Made by a program: the position numbers and the translations under genes. The notes under the pieces were generated by a model. It did not search any database, was not told where the DNA came from, and saw only the letters and a program-made list of their open reading frames with translations. From Tomocerus qinae (lineage: Eukaryota; Arthropoda; Collembola; Entomobryomorpha; Tomoceridae), in the NCBI GenBank assembly GCA_020055645.1, contig CM034546.1, positions 138,157,875 to 138,221,874 on the forward strand: a stretch of DNA of 64,000 nucleotides. The letters run 5' to 3'. Of the stretch, positions 10,863 through 23,342 are shown piece after piece. Every line of letters starts with the position of its first letter. The first letter of the stretch is position 1.

Positions 10863-13499
10863 AACGGTCTACTCGGTTTTTTAATTTCATTCAAGATCGA
10901 AACTAGCTAAATATCAGAATTTAACTTTTGAAGTACAAACAAATGCAATAAATATGACTAATATGCTCGAAAGACATTCGAGACTTGTTATTCCCTTTCC
11001 AGCTCACAATGATCTTATTCTTAAGCTACACACATCTTATCACAATGAATCATCAAAGTAAGTTATAAGACTGTGGAGTCTGTCAGTTTGTTTATTTTTT
11101 GCCCTGTATAGGTTTACTGTTTCTGTGTACAGACATAAAACTTTGCACAGAGTTACCCATAAGTAAATTGTTGGAGTTGCTTCGTGTTTCCTTGTCTCTT
11201 AACCACATAAAAAACAATAGCTCTGAACTATTCAAAATCCATAAAGCTTAAATATTAATGCATGATGAATAACGATTTGGGTGAAAAATTTAAAAAAATA
11301 ATTTTTCCTAATTAATGACAGTAGTAGTAGGATTGTGTATAAAGCGTGGGACAAATAAATTTATTAAAATGTAAACCATGAACCATGAAGCTTAATGCAC
11401 TGGCCAATTTGATTATTAAATTGCTGCAAGGCTGAAGCCTTAGTCAAATTTTCCATGCAGTAGTACAAATGTCACAAAACGTGAAAGTGAAGGGAAAACG
11501 AAAAGTATAAAACAGACATTACACTGTAAATATTACCCTTTAATTTGAAATACTTTCCTTTGTGTTGAAGTCATTTTATACTTTGAATAACGGAATCCAC
11601 CAATACACCCAGCGACTTTTGACTAACTCTGTGTGAGTAAGTTTTCTATTTTATATTCGGAAGTATTATTAGTATGACATAAGAGCTGAATAATAGCGAA
11701 CTTCGAACTGAACAATAGTAAAACAACATAGCCTGCCGTGCGCTTCTGAAATATATTATGGTAAAGATGTACTCCAGTTTTTTGTTGTTATTACTGGCTT
11801 GTATCAATTTTTCGTCATAATTAGAAGTCACACACTTTCATCCATGTACACTCATGGTCACTTCAACTTCCTGAAATGAGTCTCCTCTCATTACTCCATT
11901 CTGACGTTTCGCTTTCACGCATGATTCTTAAATAGAAAGGCAATTTGATCTTCTGTAAGCTATGCTATATCTGCCAAGGCGTTTGGCGTAGTTACGTACT
12001 ACTTGCTACTACTACTATAAAAATGTTACTGCTAATTATAGCCTGCCAGTACATTTGGTACTGTGGTATTTAACATGACCATCCTTTAAGTTTTAGGTGA
12101 ACTAACCCCGGTTTGTAAAATAACCATAGAGTGAATCCAAGAAGGGTATATCATTAGTTTCTATTTGTTTTCCCAATTCTACATATTCACTTTTATTCAG
12201 AGCACAAAATTGAGTTGTAAATGCTTTTTAATGGTCTTTGACGTTACATTCTACTCTCTAGAAATCAGTGGTAGGTATTAGTAAAAAATGGTAAAAATTA
12301 GTTTTATTTAAATTTCTTGTATGAATAATATAGAATAGAATTTACATATTGCCTGTTAAACTTGATGTGTGTTTGTGTTCAAATAGTAACAAAAAGGTAA
12401 TAAACTAAAAAGGGCAATAACCGCCATTTTTGACCGACTGAATAATTAATTAGTTTCAGTTGGCACATTTCTTACATAAATGTGATTAATCTAAAATATT
12501 TTAAATAATAATTTTTATTTTAACACGTCATTTTTTATTTTAACAAATCAATTAATTATAATTTACCATTTTTACTATAAACTATTCATTTTTACCCATC
12601 TACGTATAGTTTTACAATGTAATTGCAAAACACCCTAAAAAATGGTAAATTTCGTACGCTGTGGCCAATGCGTATAAATAAATTGCTATGTAGGTTTTTC
12701 GGGGCCACATAATTTTTCTTCATTCGTTTATAATTTTAAATTACCGATTATTTGTAAACGTCGTCGTCTCGTGTAGTTATACATAGGGAACGTGTTTAAT
12801 ATAATTGCTTGCAACCTAAGTTTTGCTTTAAAAAATTGATGTCAAGATGGAATATTATACTTAATAGTTGATACTTTTCCGGCGGTGACATGTAGATATA
12901 AATCAATATAAACATATACTACGGCCTGCAGATAATCCAGACATAGCCAAAAAAGGTTGTGATGGGAATATCCAAAACTATTGTGGAAAGTGCCATAACA
13001 TCAGCATCTTCACATACGAGAAATAATAATTGATCAGGTCGATTTTTATTTAACGGTAGTATAGTATGTTAGACGTTACTAGCTCTAATATTAAACTGTA
13101 AAAGTGGAGAAAATTTACTCTATATGAGGTGACCTTCTATTGTAGTCATTTTATTATCTCCGTGACTTGAATGGGTGTTTCGGAACGCTTCAGTAATTAC
13201 TCTAAATTGTAGTTATCTTTAGCTTGAGTCACTATATTCATTCCGAGCAAGTCGGTTTCCACCTTGCAATACAAAATATCGTTAACTCTGCTTTAATACA
13301 ATTTTAATAAATAATTGTACCTGACACTAAAATATCTAGTCAGTGATAAATTCGGTTCAATATAGATAATAGCATGTTTCAAAATACACACCCTAATAAC
13401 GTATACCTAAAAAAGTTTAAAAATTGAATAATTATACTTAATCGGGCACAGTCATCCATTATCAAATTTAATGATACTTGACAATGTGTTACTGAATTT
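10863..13499. other. Long AT-rich stretch without recognisable genes
   Basis: No open frame over about 65 codons and no domain, exon-like segment or RNA gene that I recognise on either strand. The first few hundred bases upstream of 10862 presumably hold the polymerase promoter, but no clear TATA box is seen. Confidence 0.5.
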
Positions 13500-13800
13500 C
13501 AGGTGGTAAGTCAATTTGACCGAAGTCGATTTAGCAAAAAAAAGTTATTTCAAAATTCACCACTTTGGATAATCCGGCAAAACGTGTCAGATAGTTTAGC
13601 AAAATATGATTATGGCGAATCTACAAAATAAATATGTAGGAAATGTAAGATAATATAATATATTGTAAAATAAGTCAATAAATATAACTTGGATACAAGT
13701 AACACATTTTGCCAAATTATTTGTCCAGAAAAACATATTTTTTTCGAAAATGACTTTTGCCAAGTTTACATAGGAGCGAATTTAAGAGTCATCGATTTAG
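13500..13800. repeat. Probable small foldback element with GCAAAA-unit arms
   Basis: The left part (13530-13605) repeats units such as GATTTAGCAAAA, CCGGCAAAACG and GTTTAGCAAAAT. The right part (13700-13770) carries the reverse complements TTTTGCCAAATT and CTTTTGCCAAG. The design is like the other repeat-armed foldback elements in the window but shorter and more decayed. Confidence 0.45.
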
Positions 13801-14084
13801 AGAAAAAAATCCGTTAGTGTTTTTCATAGCTAAGGATTTCTAGGTACGTTATAGGTAATTATGCCCTACAGAAAAAGTGTTACGATGTAAAGAAAATAAT
13901 AGCAGTGTTGCAAGTTGTAAAGTACATAATTTGAGAGGACTGACGAAATAAGCTGCCTTACTACTCAGCGGAGCTAATAAAGAAGCTAATTCCGAGCTGA
14001 AATGTAACTCAGTCGCAAATTTGTCCTGAAAATGCTCTAACAAGTCAGGCTCTTAGTTAGTACTTTTTCTTAATCCGAGAAAAC

Positions 14085-15769
14085 ATGATTTCAAATTTAA
14101 CTTTTGATTGGATAAGGTTTTGGTTTTGGATATCATTTAAATTATGTTTATTCCCGATTACATTGGATAAAGGAGCATTCACCATGAAAGTCACAATTTC
14201 CAAAATTCGTTTTCCCATTACAATAGCGTTGATCCTATGGCAAATATTCGACTCTCTCTATCTTGCTCTTGTGACTGTCCATGAAATTAAATACAGTGAC
14301 GACGTGGCTAAATTATTTGCCCTTGGCGTTCACTCCGTCTCAAGAATAATTGGAAATGTGATGTCAATTTTGATTTTACATAAACGAGACGTACTGGTGG
14401 ATTTTTACAATCAATTCGTACTATTGGAAAATAAATTACAAGGTAAATAGTGCCTCTTTTCACTTATAACCATTTAGCAGATCAGCAAATTAGAAGCTAA
14501 CTAATTTTAAATTCATTCATTGCTCAATTCAACAAATTAAAAATATTCACACCCGAAATTCATTTTCGTCCACATCTCAAAATCTAAATCTCAAAAACGT
14601 TCTGAAATGTAGGAAGATGAAAATATTGCCGTTGGGACAGAATAAATAAAAATCAATTTACTAAATGAATAATTTTGGACTTGCATTTCAAACCGCAATT
14701 CATACGACCCAGCTTAAATAATTTTTCACCTGCATGAGTCTATCAAATGAAGAACTGATTATCATAATTATGTAGAATACATTTCCCTACGTTAATCGAA
14801 AACAATTCCGTGCTAATAGGAAGACAATTGGTGAAGAGAAGGGACGGAAGAGACACGACGTGGAAACTGATGACTTTGTTGGTGACGTTGGGGCTTCTTC
14901 ACTCCTTTGCTCCAGCTCTTGATTACTTGGTGGACCGTCACAGTATCCGTTATTGGCCGGCGCGTGTCATTCCTGCTCCTATTTATGACTCACCAATTTG
15001 CATAATCATCAGTACAATGCTTCAATGGTTGTTTTCCATGCATGTCAATTCTACAGTTGGAATTGTCACTCTCATAATTACCATTTATTTTGAGAGCACG
15101 TCATTTTGGATGGATGTTCTCAAAAGGTAAACATAAAATTAGTTATTATCCTACTACAAATCACAAAATTTGTGTGATTTATTTTTGGAAAATTATTTGC
15201 AATTTTAATTTAATGTGACAGTATTTTTATTGGCAACTAATCTTGACTTTTGAAAACAAAAACAGTTTATCTTTTCAAGTATTTATTTTTTATTTTGGTT
15301 TTTCAGGAATTCTGGATCATCAAAAGGAGACGTACTAGAAGTGCAGACAGTGATATCTGCATATTCACTTCTGAAATCCCTAAACATATATTTCAACTAC
15401 ACTTTTTCCTTTATTTGGCTTTATATCAAGATTGCTTTATTAGTATGTCATGTGTTTGCGAATGTGGCCCTTGTCAATGTTGCTGGTTCCCTCAATTCTG
15501 TGTATTTATTTGGTTTGTTAATTGCACAATTTTTGTTTTTCTGGTTTGAGAGAAACATAATGATAGGCGGTTCACAGATTTATCAGAAATCCAAAACACT
15601 AATTAACCGAATCAAGCGGATGAACGTCGAAGAAGTAGAAAGTAAATCTATTTCAACACTACAGCCCCTCAAATGTGAAGTGGGCCAGCTTTATTACTTC
15701 AAGTGTGCTACCCCTCTCTCCTTCATGGACAATGTCATGAACTTCACTATTACCTTCATTTTGATGTAA
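14085..15769 (+). CDS. Gustatory receptor (7-transmembrane chemoreceptor)
   Basis: Three exons, 14085-14442, 14820-15126 and 15307-15769, with GT-AG introns and matching phases, encode 375 residues. The product is rich in hydrophobic segments (at least six are visible), typical of the insect chemoreceptor superfamily, whose members are ligand-gated cation channels in sensory neurons. The most informative part is the C-terminus, where a Cys-Glu-containing loop is followed by LSFMDNVMNFTITFILM. This matches the position of the TYxxxxxQF signature of Gr proteins, although that motif itself is not conserved here. Intron positions near the 3' end are also usual for Gr genes. The length is normal for the family (350-450). 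No frame damage is seen. The ligand cannot be inferred. An earlier in-frame Met is not available without a stop, so 14085 is taken as the start. Confidence 0.75.
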
Positions 15770-16773
15770 CGCATGTACGAATTAGTAACCAATGGGCACC
15801 TACCTACTCAGTAATTCTCTAAATATCTTGTCAAAAGTTTGCATGTATGTATGCTAGTTTTTAAGTCGAAATAAAATTTTTATTATGAAATTTAGAAATT
15901 TAGCCTTACACATGGAAAATTATAATTTTTCAAAAATATAAATTATTTTTGTTAAAATAATAATAATTAGCTGGAACGTACGAACTGTATTCATTACTAT
16001 TTATGGGCTATTTTAGTAGTACATATGTTTACCTTGTTCGAGGCAAACATTTACATGCTATGCTAATATTTAATATAACACTAAGCGTAGATGTAGACTT
16101 TATTTTTATTACTGAGGCACGGGGAAACCGAACAGACGTTTCTGCCAATCTAATGCGAACAGTACTATTTGAAAACATTGATAGAGACATTTCTTCAATG
16201 TAAATCGGTTGAAGTTTAATTAAATTATATGAAATCAGATGAATTCGGATGAAGTAATTTCAAGCCTTAAATAGCACAAAAATAGGTTCTATGTACTGGA
16301 AATGACTAGTGAGAAATGGTTATAGTACAAATTGGCATGAATTAAGACTAATGGGGACGAATGGGGACAAATGGGGACGGCTATTGGATTTTCCTTTACT
16401 TAAAGGACGATATTATTTAGTATGTAAAAATGAAAAAAAAACATTTTTCTATTTTGGGAATATTATACTATTACTAATTATCAATTATTTTAATTTTTCT
16501 GAAGAACTGTTTTAGTATGCATGATTGTATCAAATCCCAAAAAAATATATTAGTACACGGAATGAAATGTACTGTGATGATTCTTTGATATCTATTTCCA
16601 AACATCAGATTTATTGACTGGAATAATTTCGATGCATTATCTTGCGTTTAGTAAATAAATTATCTATTATACAAAATAACAATGCTTTTAGTAAATGCCA
16701 TATTTGTACAGTTTCTGAGTTCCTTTCTTGAAATTATTTGGAGATTTAGGGGTTTGTGTTTTCACATTTTTTC
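15770..16773. other. Intergenic stretch, no gene seen
   Basis: AT-rich spacer between the receptor and the 3' end of the hemocyanin-type gene. It contains a tiny tandem run of GGGGACAAAT units near 16350-16380. The open frames at 16003-16203 and 16309-16515 have no domain or splice context. Confidence 0.5.
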
Positions 16774-19700
16774 CTATAGTGCTGTTGTAAATGACAATTG
16801 TTTCTTCGTGGGCGGCTGGTTTTTATGAAAAATAGCAATCTGAAACAAAAAAGCAATTGTTAGCGAATATAGACTGAATAAACGTGCGTTTCTAACACTA
16901 ACAGGCTGTGAAGATAGATAAATAAAACATGCCTGAGTGGTAGCCATATTAGGAACATGACTGACAAAGTCTTCTAGAGTGGCATACAGGTTTCTGGTCT
17001 CGTCCTCCATTGACTTCCTCGATTTCTTGTGAGTGGCAGTGTAAGGTGCTCGGTCGAAAGGATAACCCATCGGCTTGGAATCCGGATATTTTTTCCCTGG
17101 AATGCCACAGTGGACATGCGAAGGCATGCATTGGTCTTTGGGAGTGGAAAAGAAGTCGGAGGATTCCACGACTTGGTCGACAGATGCATCGGATGCCATT
17201 ACAAACAGATCGAAGATCATGCCGTACTCTGAGCCCCGGGGCAGTAGAAGATGGTGAGGATAGCCACATTCGCAATCCGAGGCTAATCCTGAATTTCCTT
17301 GCTCAACTTCTTCCTTAAGCTGTTTAATAGATTTAGGCCATGGAGCCGTGACGGAAGAGTCCACAGAGCGTCTACGCATAAAGTTAACTCCGGGTTCCAC
17401 TTCAAAATTCAAAGATGCCTTAGTCATTTCTTACCATTACGTTCAATATATATTTCCACTAAGCATTACTACTTGAAATGTCGACATTTGAATGGAAAGT
17501 TGAAGACATAAAGAAAAATAAATATAAAATGGTATTTACAAATTGCAACAAATGAGTCCAGAGTAAAAAACAGTTTTCGTTGTTCTAGAATTGTGTAGCG
17601 ATATTTTCGTTGTAACGACTTATATCTAGGGGCCAGAAAAATCCTTATCGTGGAAGCAATAGGATTCCGTCTATGGTTCACCTGTAAAGTACAAAGTAGA
17701 TGTAGATTTTACTGTTTGTGATTATACTAATCTCTAGACTTGAAAAATTATAAGTAATTAGTTATACGATTTTCATTCGGTAGACAAAGTTTTCGTGATC
17801 CAGATGCTTTGCACAAATTTTCACGTTTGGAGGCGATGATGACATTTCAGAGTTAAAATCCAACCCTCCCTCCAAATCAAAACGGTGAGTGTTAAAGAAA
17901 GTATACAATTGGTTAGCATATCCTCCACTCTCAGATACAACTTCGATGTCTGTGAATGTTATTCCAGAGAAGACCAAGGGATGTTCTCCCTTGTGACAAA
18001 ATAATTTATATTACACAAGTCTTAAATTTTCTTTTCAAGCAATAGCTGTTGACCACTTCAGTCAACACCTGCATCATTACATTGTCATAAATAATTACCC
18101 GGTAGAGATCGTAAGGTGCCAAATGAGTCTCTTTATAGTGGACAAATATATCGTCAACCAACTGATGCCATCGATAGAATATAATGTCTCTCATGGCAGT
18201 AGCCGCATGACCCATGACTCCACGCTCACTCTAGATACAAGGAATTATTTCAAAATATTATGGAATCCGATACCTGTCTTGGTACCTACAGGTTGATTAT
18301 TGTCCATGGCAATTTATACTAAACGAAGTGTTGTCCGTAACTCATACATGAATGTAAATTGTAATTGATATGGCCATAAACTCGTTCCCCATGCTGTAGA
18401 TAAATGAAAATAATCGAAACCTGCGATGCTTGTCCGATGATGTTGGACAGAATGTAATGTCCCTCACTGTGATATCCGTCTATTCCATAAAAATCCCTGT
18501 TAATGGAGTGGACGGAAGATTCTACCAATTCCCCGAGAATATTTGTGTTGTCCTTTGTATGAATAGGTACTAAATATCCGTCTCTCTACAAACAAAAATG
18601 CTGCACTATTTTAGGGCACAAAAACCATGAATAATAAAAACTGGTTTTTTGTCTTACATGTACAACTTGGCCACGGAAAATGCTCTCAAGTACACGATTC
18701 TTGAATAAAGTTTGGTTAACAACATTTTCAAATAGAGTAGCATTTAGTGCTGCCTGAATTGGAAAATAATAAGTACTAAATTCATAATAAAACAAGTTAT
18801 TATGATCTTTGGTATTCTACTCTACAAACATATTAAAATAGTAATAATATATAAGCAATCAATCAGATTGTGGAATGTCGTAAAATTACAGATAATCTCT
18901 GGAAGGGCGGTCGTGGGGCCCAATTTATGGTTGATATTCCGTCAGTCAAATGTGGATTGTAGCCTTCTTCAACGATGGAGTTAGTGTCCATATCAAACGG
19001 AATTTGTGGAGCAAACCCGTTGGAAAGTCGCTCAGCAGTGTATCTAAAATACTTTCATAATTTTACTTTCAAAACGTTTTCCAAGATATCACTACTAATA
19101 ACAATGCCAATTTATAATTTGCAATTATGGCTAGGCAAATATATTGCCTGAATTTCTTCCATGATAAACGTGATGACCTTCTTAAGTTGTCTTTGGCGAT
19201 TGGGTTTAACTTTCTGTACTTTAAGGAAAATAGTTAGGCTATTGGGGCTGTAGCAACCGATGTACAAAATTGAATATTTGTTCATATAAGCGTAACTTAT
19301 AGGAACTAAGCAAGTTCTGTGATCGTCAACGTGTTTAAAAGTCTCTAAGTGTCCCTGAAGTAAGAAATGAGAACGAACCTTGCAATTATCTCGTGATGAA
19401 AGAAATAAAAAAATTCTCCACGTCGGTGGATGGGCACGGTTGAGTTGACTGAATAGAGTAAATGCCAATTCCAATGATGAGCGTTTAGCTGAACGTCCTC
19501 CCGAAAGTACCAAAGTTTGTTTTCAATTCCATTATCCTGTCCAAATCTCTCGTCCAACACGCGACACTAAAACAATGCCACAACAAAATCAAATAACTAA
19601 AAAGGTTAATTACCACTAAGGTTACTTAAGTTACAACTACAGATAAAATAATACGAAGGTGGTTAGAGAATACTTGGCAACTAAAAGTTGTCATCTAGCT

Positions 19701-20822
19701 GTTTATTATACAAGCTAGAGCTTAGTTAAAACTTTCAATCCTATTAAAACGATGCCTAAAATCTATTATACAGGCATAAAACAATTGGACGAAAAAAAAT
19801 GCTGCGCCTCATTTTAGCCTAGTTTAACATGGAGCCTGGGGCGCAGCATTTTTTTTCGTCCAGATTTAAAAAAACTAAGGAGTACATCATCATTGAATAA
19901 TTACCATGAACACTGCAAACCTAAATTTCTTGTTACTTTCTGTAGGTAATTTAATAGAAACATTTATTCTTAAAATATTAAAAACCTAAATATTTCCAAC
20001 CCCTTTCAAATTTTTATAGGTATATAATTGAAATATTATGACAGCATATTTTCCTGCCGCTGATGAATCTAATTAGCTAAATATTTTGCTAAAATGTTAT
20101 AAAATTTAACGCTTTGTGTCGCTTTTATGGAGAAATAATATTTACATTCATGTTTTTGAATTGCTCCAGTGTCGTCCTAGGGAGCATAATTTTGTCCGGA
20201 AAGAAATTGCTAGGAAATACATTGATCGGGCTCGGTCGTGGCATATACAGCGTATTGGGGAAACGGGCTGCTTGCGCATTCAGGAACGAGGCATACCAAA
20301 CTTGCGGATGGACTTTCGGACTCCGCTTAAAACGATGGGATAGTTCCAAGAAACTTTTCATGTCCTTCGCTCCTAAAATTAAAACAAATGCTTTTATAAC
20401 TCTCACAATGTCAAACCAAATAGCAACTTATCCTGACAGTAGTAGCAATTCTACTGAATTTAAACCTACTATTTCAGGTACGCTAAAAATATTAGCTATC
20501 GGTGTAAATAATTTAGAAAAATTGTTTTACCACTGTAAAGGGATGCCAAATCTGCGACAGCCTTTTTATGATTGGGATCGTAGCTACCGAAGAACGCACT
20601 TCTGGGGCACATTTTAGAAATTTCAGATAGATGGTCCTGGTAAAGAAGAGTCACGGAATGAGAATCCGCTGGAGAAAATATTGGAGGCTCGTAAAATAAA
20701 TTGAAATATCTTCTCCGAATATTTGTCTCTTGGGCTGTTACTGCATTCAACAAAATGAGAACAATCATGAAATGTCTAAAACCAAGAAATTCTATTTTTG
20801 CTTTCATTGTGAATCTATACAT
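16774..20822 (-). CDS. Hemocyanin / prophenoloxidase superfamily protein, secreted
   Basis: Eleven exons join in frame to 715 residues: 20822-20531, 20372-20146, 19566-19379, 19044-18890, 18749-18658, 18585-18421, 18230-18099, 17989-17768, 17681-17540, 17399-16933 and 16839-16774. This is close to the family length of about 650-700. Copper site A is intact: WYFREDVQLNAHHWNWHLLY supplies two His, and FHHEIIARF the third. Copper site B has YHSEGH (H-x3-H) and RDIIFYRWH. The C-terminal immunoglobulin-like domain shows RIFLAP, RRRSVDSSVT, CECGYPHHLLLPRG and YPDSKPMGYPFDR. An N-terminal hydrophobic stretch ending near NAVTA reads as a signal peptide. This favours an oxygen-carrying hemocyanin over insect prophenoloxidases, which usually lack one; no activation cleavage motif is obvious. 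The Asn that normally follows the first CuB His is Ser. The last intron uses GC-AG ends if the terminal strand is to align. The start could be Met1 or Met6. The exon 5 boundary is the least certain. Confidence 0.85.
19787..19861. repeat. 75-bp hairpin element in hemocyanin intron 2
   Basis: Perfect 22-bp inverted repeats, beginning GGACGAAAAAAAATGCTGCG at 19787 and ending with its complement at 19861, enclose about 31 bases. It lies between exons 2 and 3 of the hemocyanin-type gene. It is either a very small MITE or a structured RNA hairpin. No target duplication was found. Confidence 0.65.
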
Positions 20823-20941
20823 TTACTAAACGATTTCAATTTCACAAACACAGATCCAAGTGGAAAGGGAATCTGATCTCATCATAACTAAAGCCATTCA
20901 GAAAAATGGCGACGCTTTATAAGTTGAGTTTTATTACCTAC

Positions 20942-21081
20942 CTCAACACCTAAACACGCCATGCAATTATTTTCGACACACAATATGCGTTTAATGGTCG
21001 TAAAAAGTGTTTTTAATGGAATAATTGAGGTAGCAGCCGGTGGATCAAGGTCTCCTATGACATTATGTTGATTGTAAATGA
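20942..21081 (-). other. Orphan exon-like segment
   Basis: Bases 21081-20942 are open in one frame only, with a CACACAG acceptor in front and a GAG/GTAGGT donor behind. The peptide contains DLDPPAATSIIP and two CxxC-like cysteines. No homology comes to mind. It lies 120 bp upstream of the hemocyanin start on the same strand. It may be an exon of an unknown gene, a remnant, or chance. Confidence 0.25.
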
Positions 21082-21106
21082 CTGTGTGGCATTTCATGGA
21101 AGTCAA

Positions 21107-22583
21107 AGACCTGAGTGAACGGAATTATTTGTTTATGCAGTGAATGTGTCCATTTAAATCATTGCTTCACAACACATGCATCTATTTACACCTAGTACCA
21201 AAAATTGCAACGATATGCAGAGAAGATTCTTTTATAATGCTGTAGGAATCTGCAGCGTCTATTATCATTCAAGTCAATTTATTATCAGAGTTGTTGTGTA
21301 GCAAATTGTGGAGTGAACCAGTTGCAAATGCATGTTATGTTGCACAATGAGAATAAACTTTCAGCAATCAATGTAGTTTATTCAGGTCATTCTTGCTAAC
21401 CTTCACCATCCATTAGATTTTCGGTTAACTGTAATTAAATACAATTCCCACATGACATTCATATTATGATGTCATGTGCATAAAATATGTCAATCACTAT
21501 TCACTATATATAATAAACACATTCTGTTGATAAATTGTGTTCCATGTATGTCTGTATGTAGGGATGTATGCTTTGTTATCGCCGAATTTCATTATTTCTT
21601 TCCGATATCCAATAAGGATGATTATGCTGGAGGCCTACCTTTCGAAATGAAGTCAAACTTGCTGGGGCCTACTATTCAAATCATAAACATCAATTCTTTT
21701 GCTTAATTGGACAAAAAAATCATGAGCTTAAGCCAATGTGACCATTTAGCTATTAAATGTTCAATCTTCCGATTTCCACTGATTTGGAATTCCACTAGAG
21801 AACTTTTCAGAAACGTTGGTTTAATTTTTTAAAATAATGGATTTGTATATTGTACCCAATATCACATTTACAAATTTTCGCCTACAAAAATCGATTCTGA
21901 AACGTTTAAAAAAACACCGTATGACTAAAATTCCCAATATGACATTTTATATAACAATAACATTTTATGAAAACATTTTGTAAATCGATACGAAATGGTA
22001 AAAAATAATTTTCGAAGACTGGGAATTTTTTTAAAAGTATCTTTTATAATGTCAATTACAAAAATGTCGCGTGAAAATGTAAATATCTTAATTTATTACC
22101 ACACAGTGATGTAGAAAACGGATCACAGTTCCCACAACTTGCGTGATTTAATATTACATGCTTTAAATTCGTTCATTGGACATTTTCATGTTCATTTTGT
22201 TATTTGTAAGCTTATTGCATGGTCTACGTACAGATTTAAAAGTTAATTTGTTCTGGCCCAGTACGTACTTTTATTAAATGGCTTACAGATAGCTTTGTCC
22301 TTTACCTATTTAATCTTTGTAGTTGTGTTGATTTCGTACTTCAGTTTTAAGTCTGTGCTATTAAACATTAATTCCGTTCTTGAGAGTGGTAAACCTCCAA
22401 TAAAATCAGTAATTTAGCCGATATCATAATCATGAAAGACACACCCAGTTCCAGTGGGACAATAACAATAATTTCCACCGGGTATAATTTACACTATTTA
22501 AAGTTGTACTTTATTTAAAATACATTTATTTATCGATTTGTGTGTCCATACTATGCAGTGTGCAGCACCACGAGAGTTAAATA
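21107..22583. other. Intergenic stretch, no gene seen
   Basis: AT-rich DNA with no convincing exon. The open frame at 21476-21706 has no recognisable domain or signals. Confidence 0.45.
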
Positions 22584-22587
22584 TTAA

Positions 22588-22951
22588 CCCTAGACCGTAA
22601 GACTTAGTCCTTCTTGGGACTTTTCAAAATCAACTGATGATTTGGGATGGAAGGACATGTCCAATAATTTCGAGATTTTTTGTATTTGTCACAAATGCGT
22701 TTCTCTGCTTATATTTTTAAACTGAGGTTAGTTGGAGTCCTTCAAGGATATCCAAATAATTTTAGAATGAAAAATGACCCCAATTTTATCCTCTAAAGGA
22801 TAGCCTAGTCCTTCCAGGGACCCATAAGACTCCATAGGATGTAAGTCATCAGACCAACCAAGCCGCGAACAAGCCAGGCTCTTTTAACATATGTCCTAGG
22901 AAGGACTAAGGAATATTTTAACGTTGATTCAGATAGTCATCCGGTCTAGGG
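22588..22951. mobile_element. piggyBac-like MITE flanked by TTAA
   Basis: The 364-bp element begins CCCTAGACCG and ends CGGTCTAGGG, with TTAA at 22584-22587 and 22952-22955. TTAA target duplication and ends starting CCCTAG are hallmarks of piggyBac transposons. The interior has no transposase but repeats AGTCCTTC and its complement GGAAGGAC at least five times, close to both ends. It is non-autonomous and sits about 300 bp upstream of the esterase promoter. Confidence 0.8.
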
Positions 22952-23257
22952 TTAAAATGTAAACATTAAACATCTAGGTATATAAAATACTTAATACTTA
23001 TACCTATATATTATATAGTACTTAAATATAGTATGTGCAAGTATTAACACAACAAGGTGCAAATACAAATAGTTAATTAGTTTATGGAATTAACGCAACT
23101 TAATGTAAATCTAATTATAAATAGTCACATGCCAAATCGAAAATTAATTCTCTGGTTTAACTTCATTTCGTATATCATTTAATCCCATAATTATTAACTC
23201 CGACCGTTACCCTTGGATTAATTCACACAAACATGGATTAATTCTCCATTAGAGTAG

Positions 23258-23265
23258 TATAAAAA
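23258..23265 (+). promoter_or_regulatory. TATA box of the GDSL esterase gene
   Basis: TATAAAAA lies 85 bp upstream of the ATG at 23343. A CAGT initiator-like sequence follows about 35 bp later (near 23294). Spacing and context make it a good core promoter. Confidence 0.65.
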
Positions 23266-23342
23266 CCCAGTAATTGTAAAGCAGAGCAGAAGCCAGTACT
23301 GAACGTTCACAGAGACCCCGAGAGTGCACTTAAGGCCTAAAG

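Noticed and set aside
16949-17318. Several overlapping open frames on both strands in the hemocyanin region
   Set aside because: They are antisense or out-of-frame shadows of the 467-bp coding exon at 17399-16933, which carries the recognisable family motifs.
18393-18420. A 27-base intron in the hemocyanin gene
   Set aside because: Too short for splicing. Joining 18421 directly to 18230 keeps frame and restores the family alignment.
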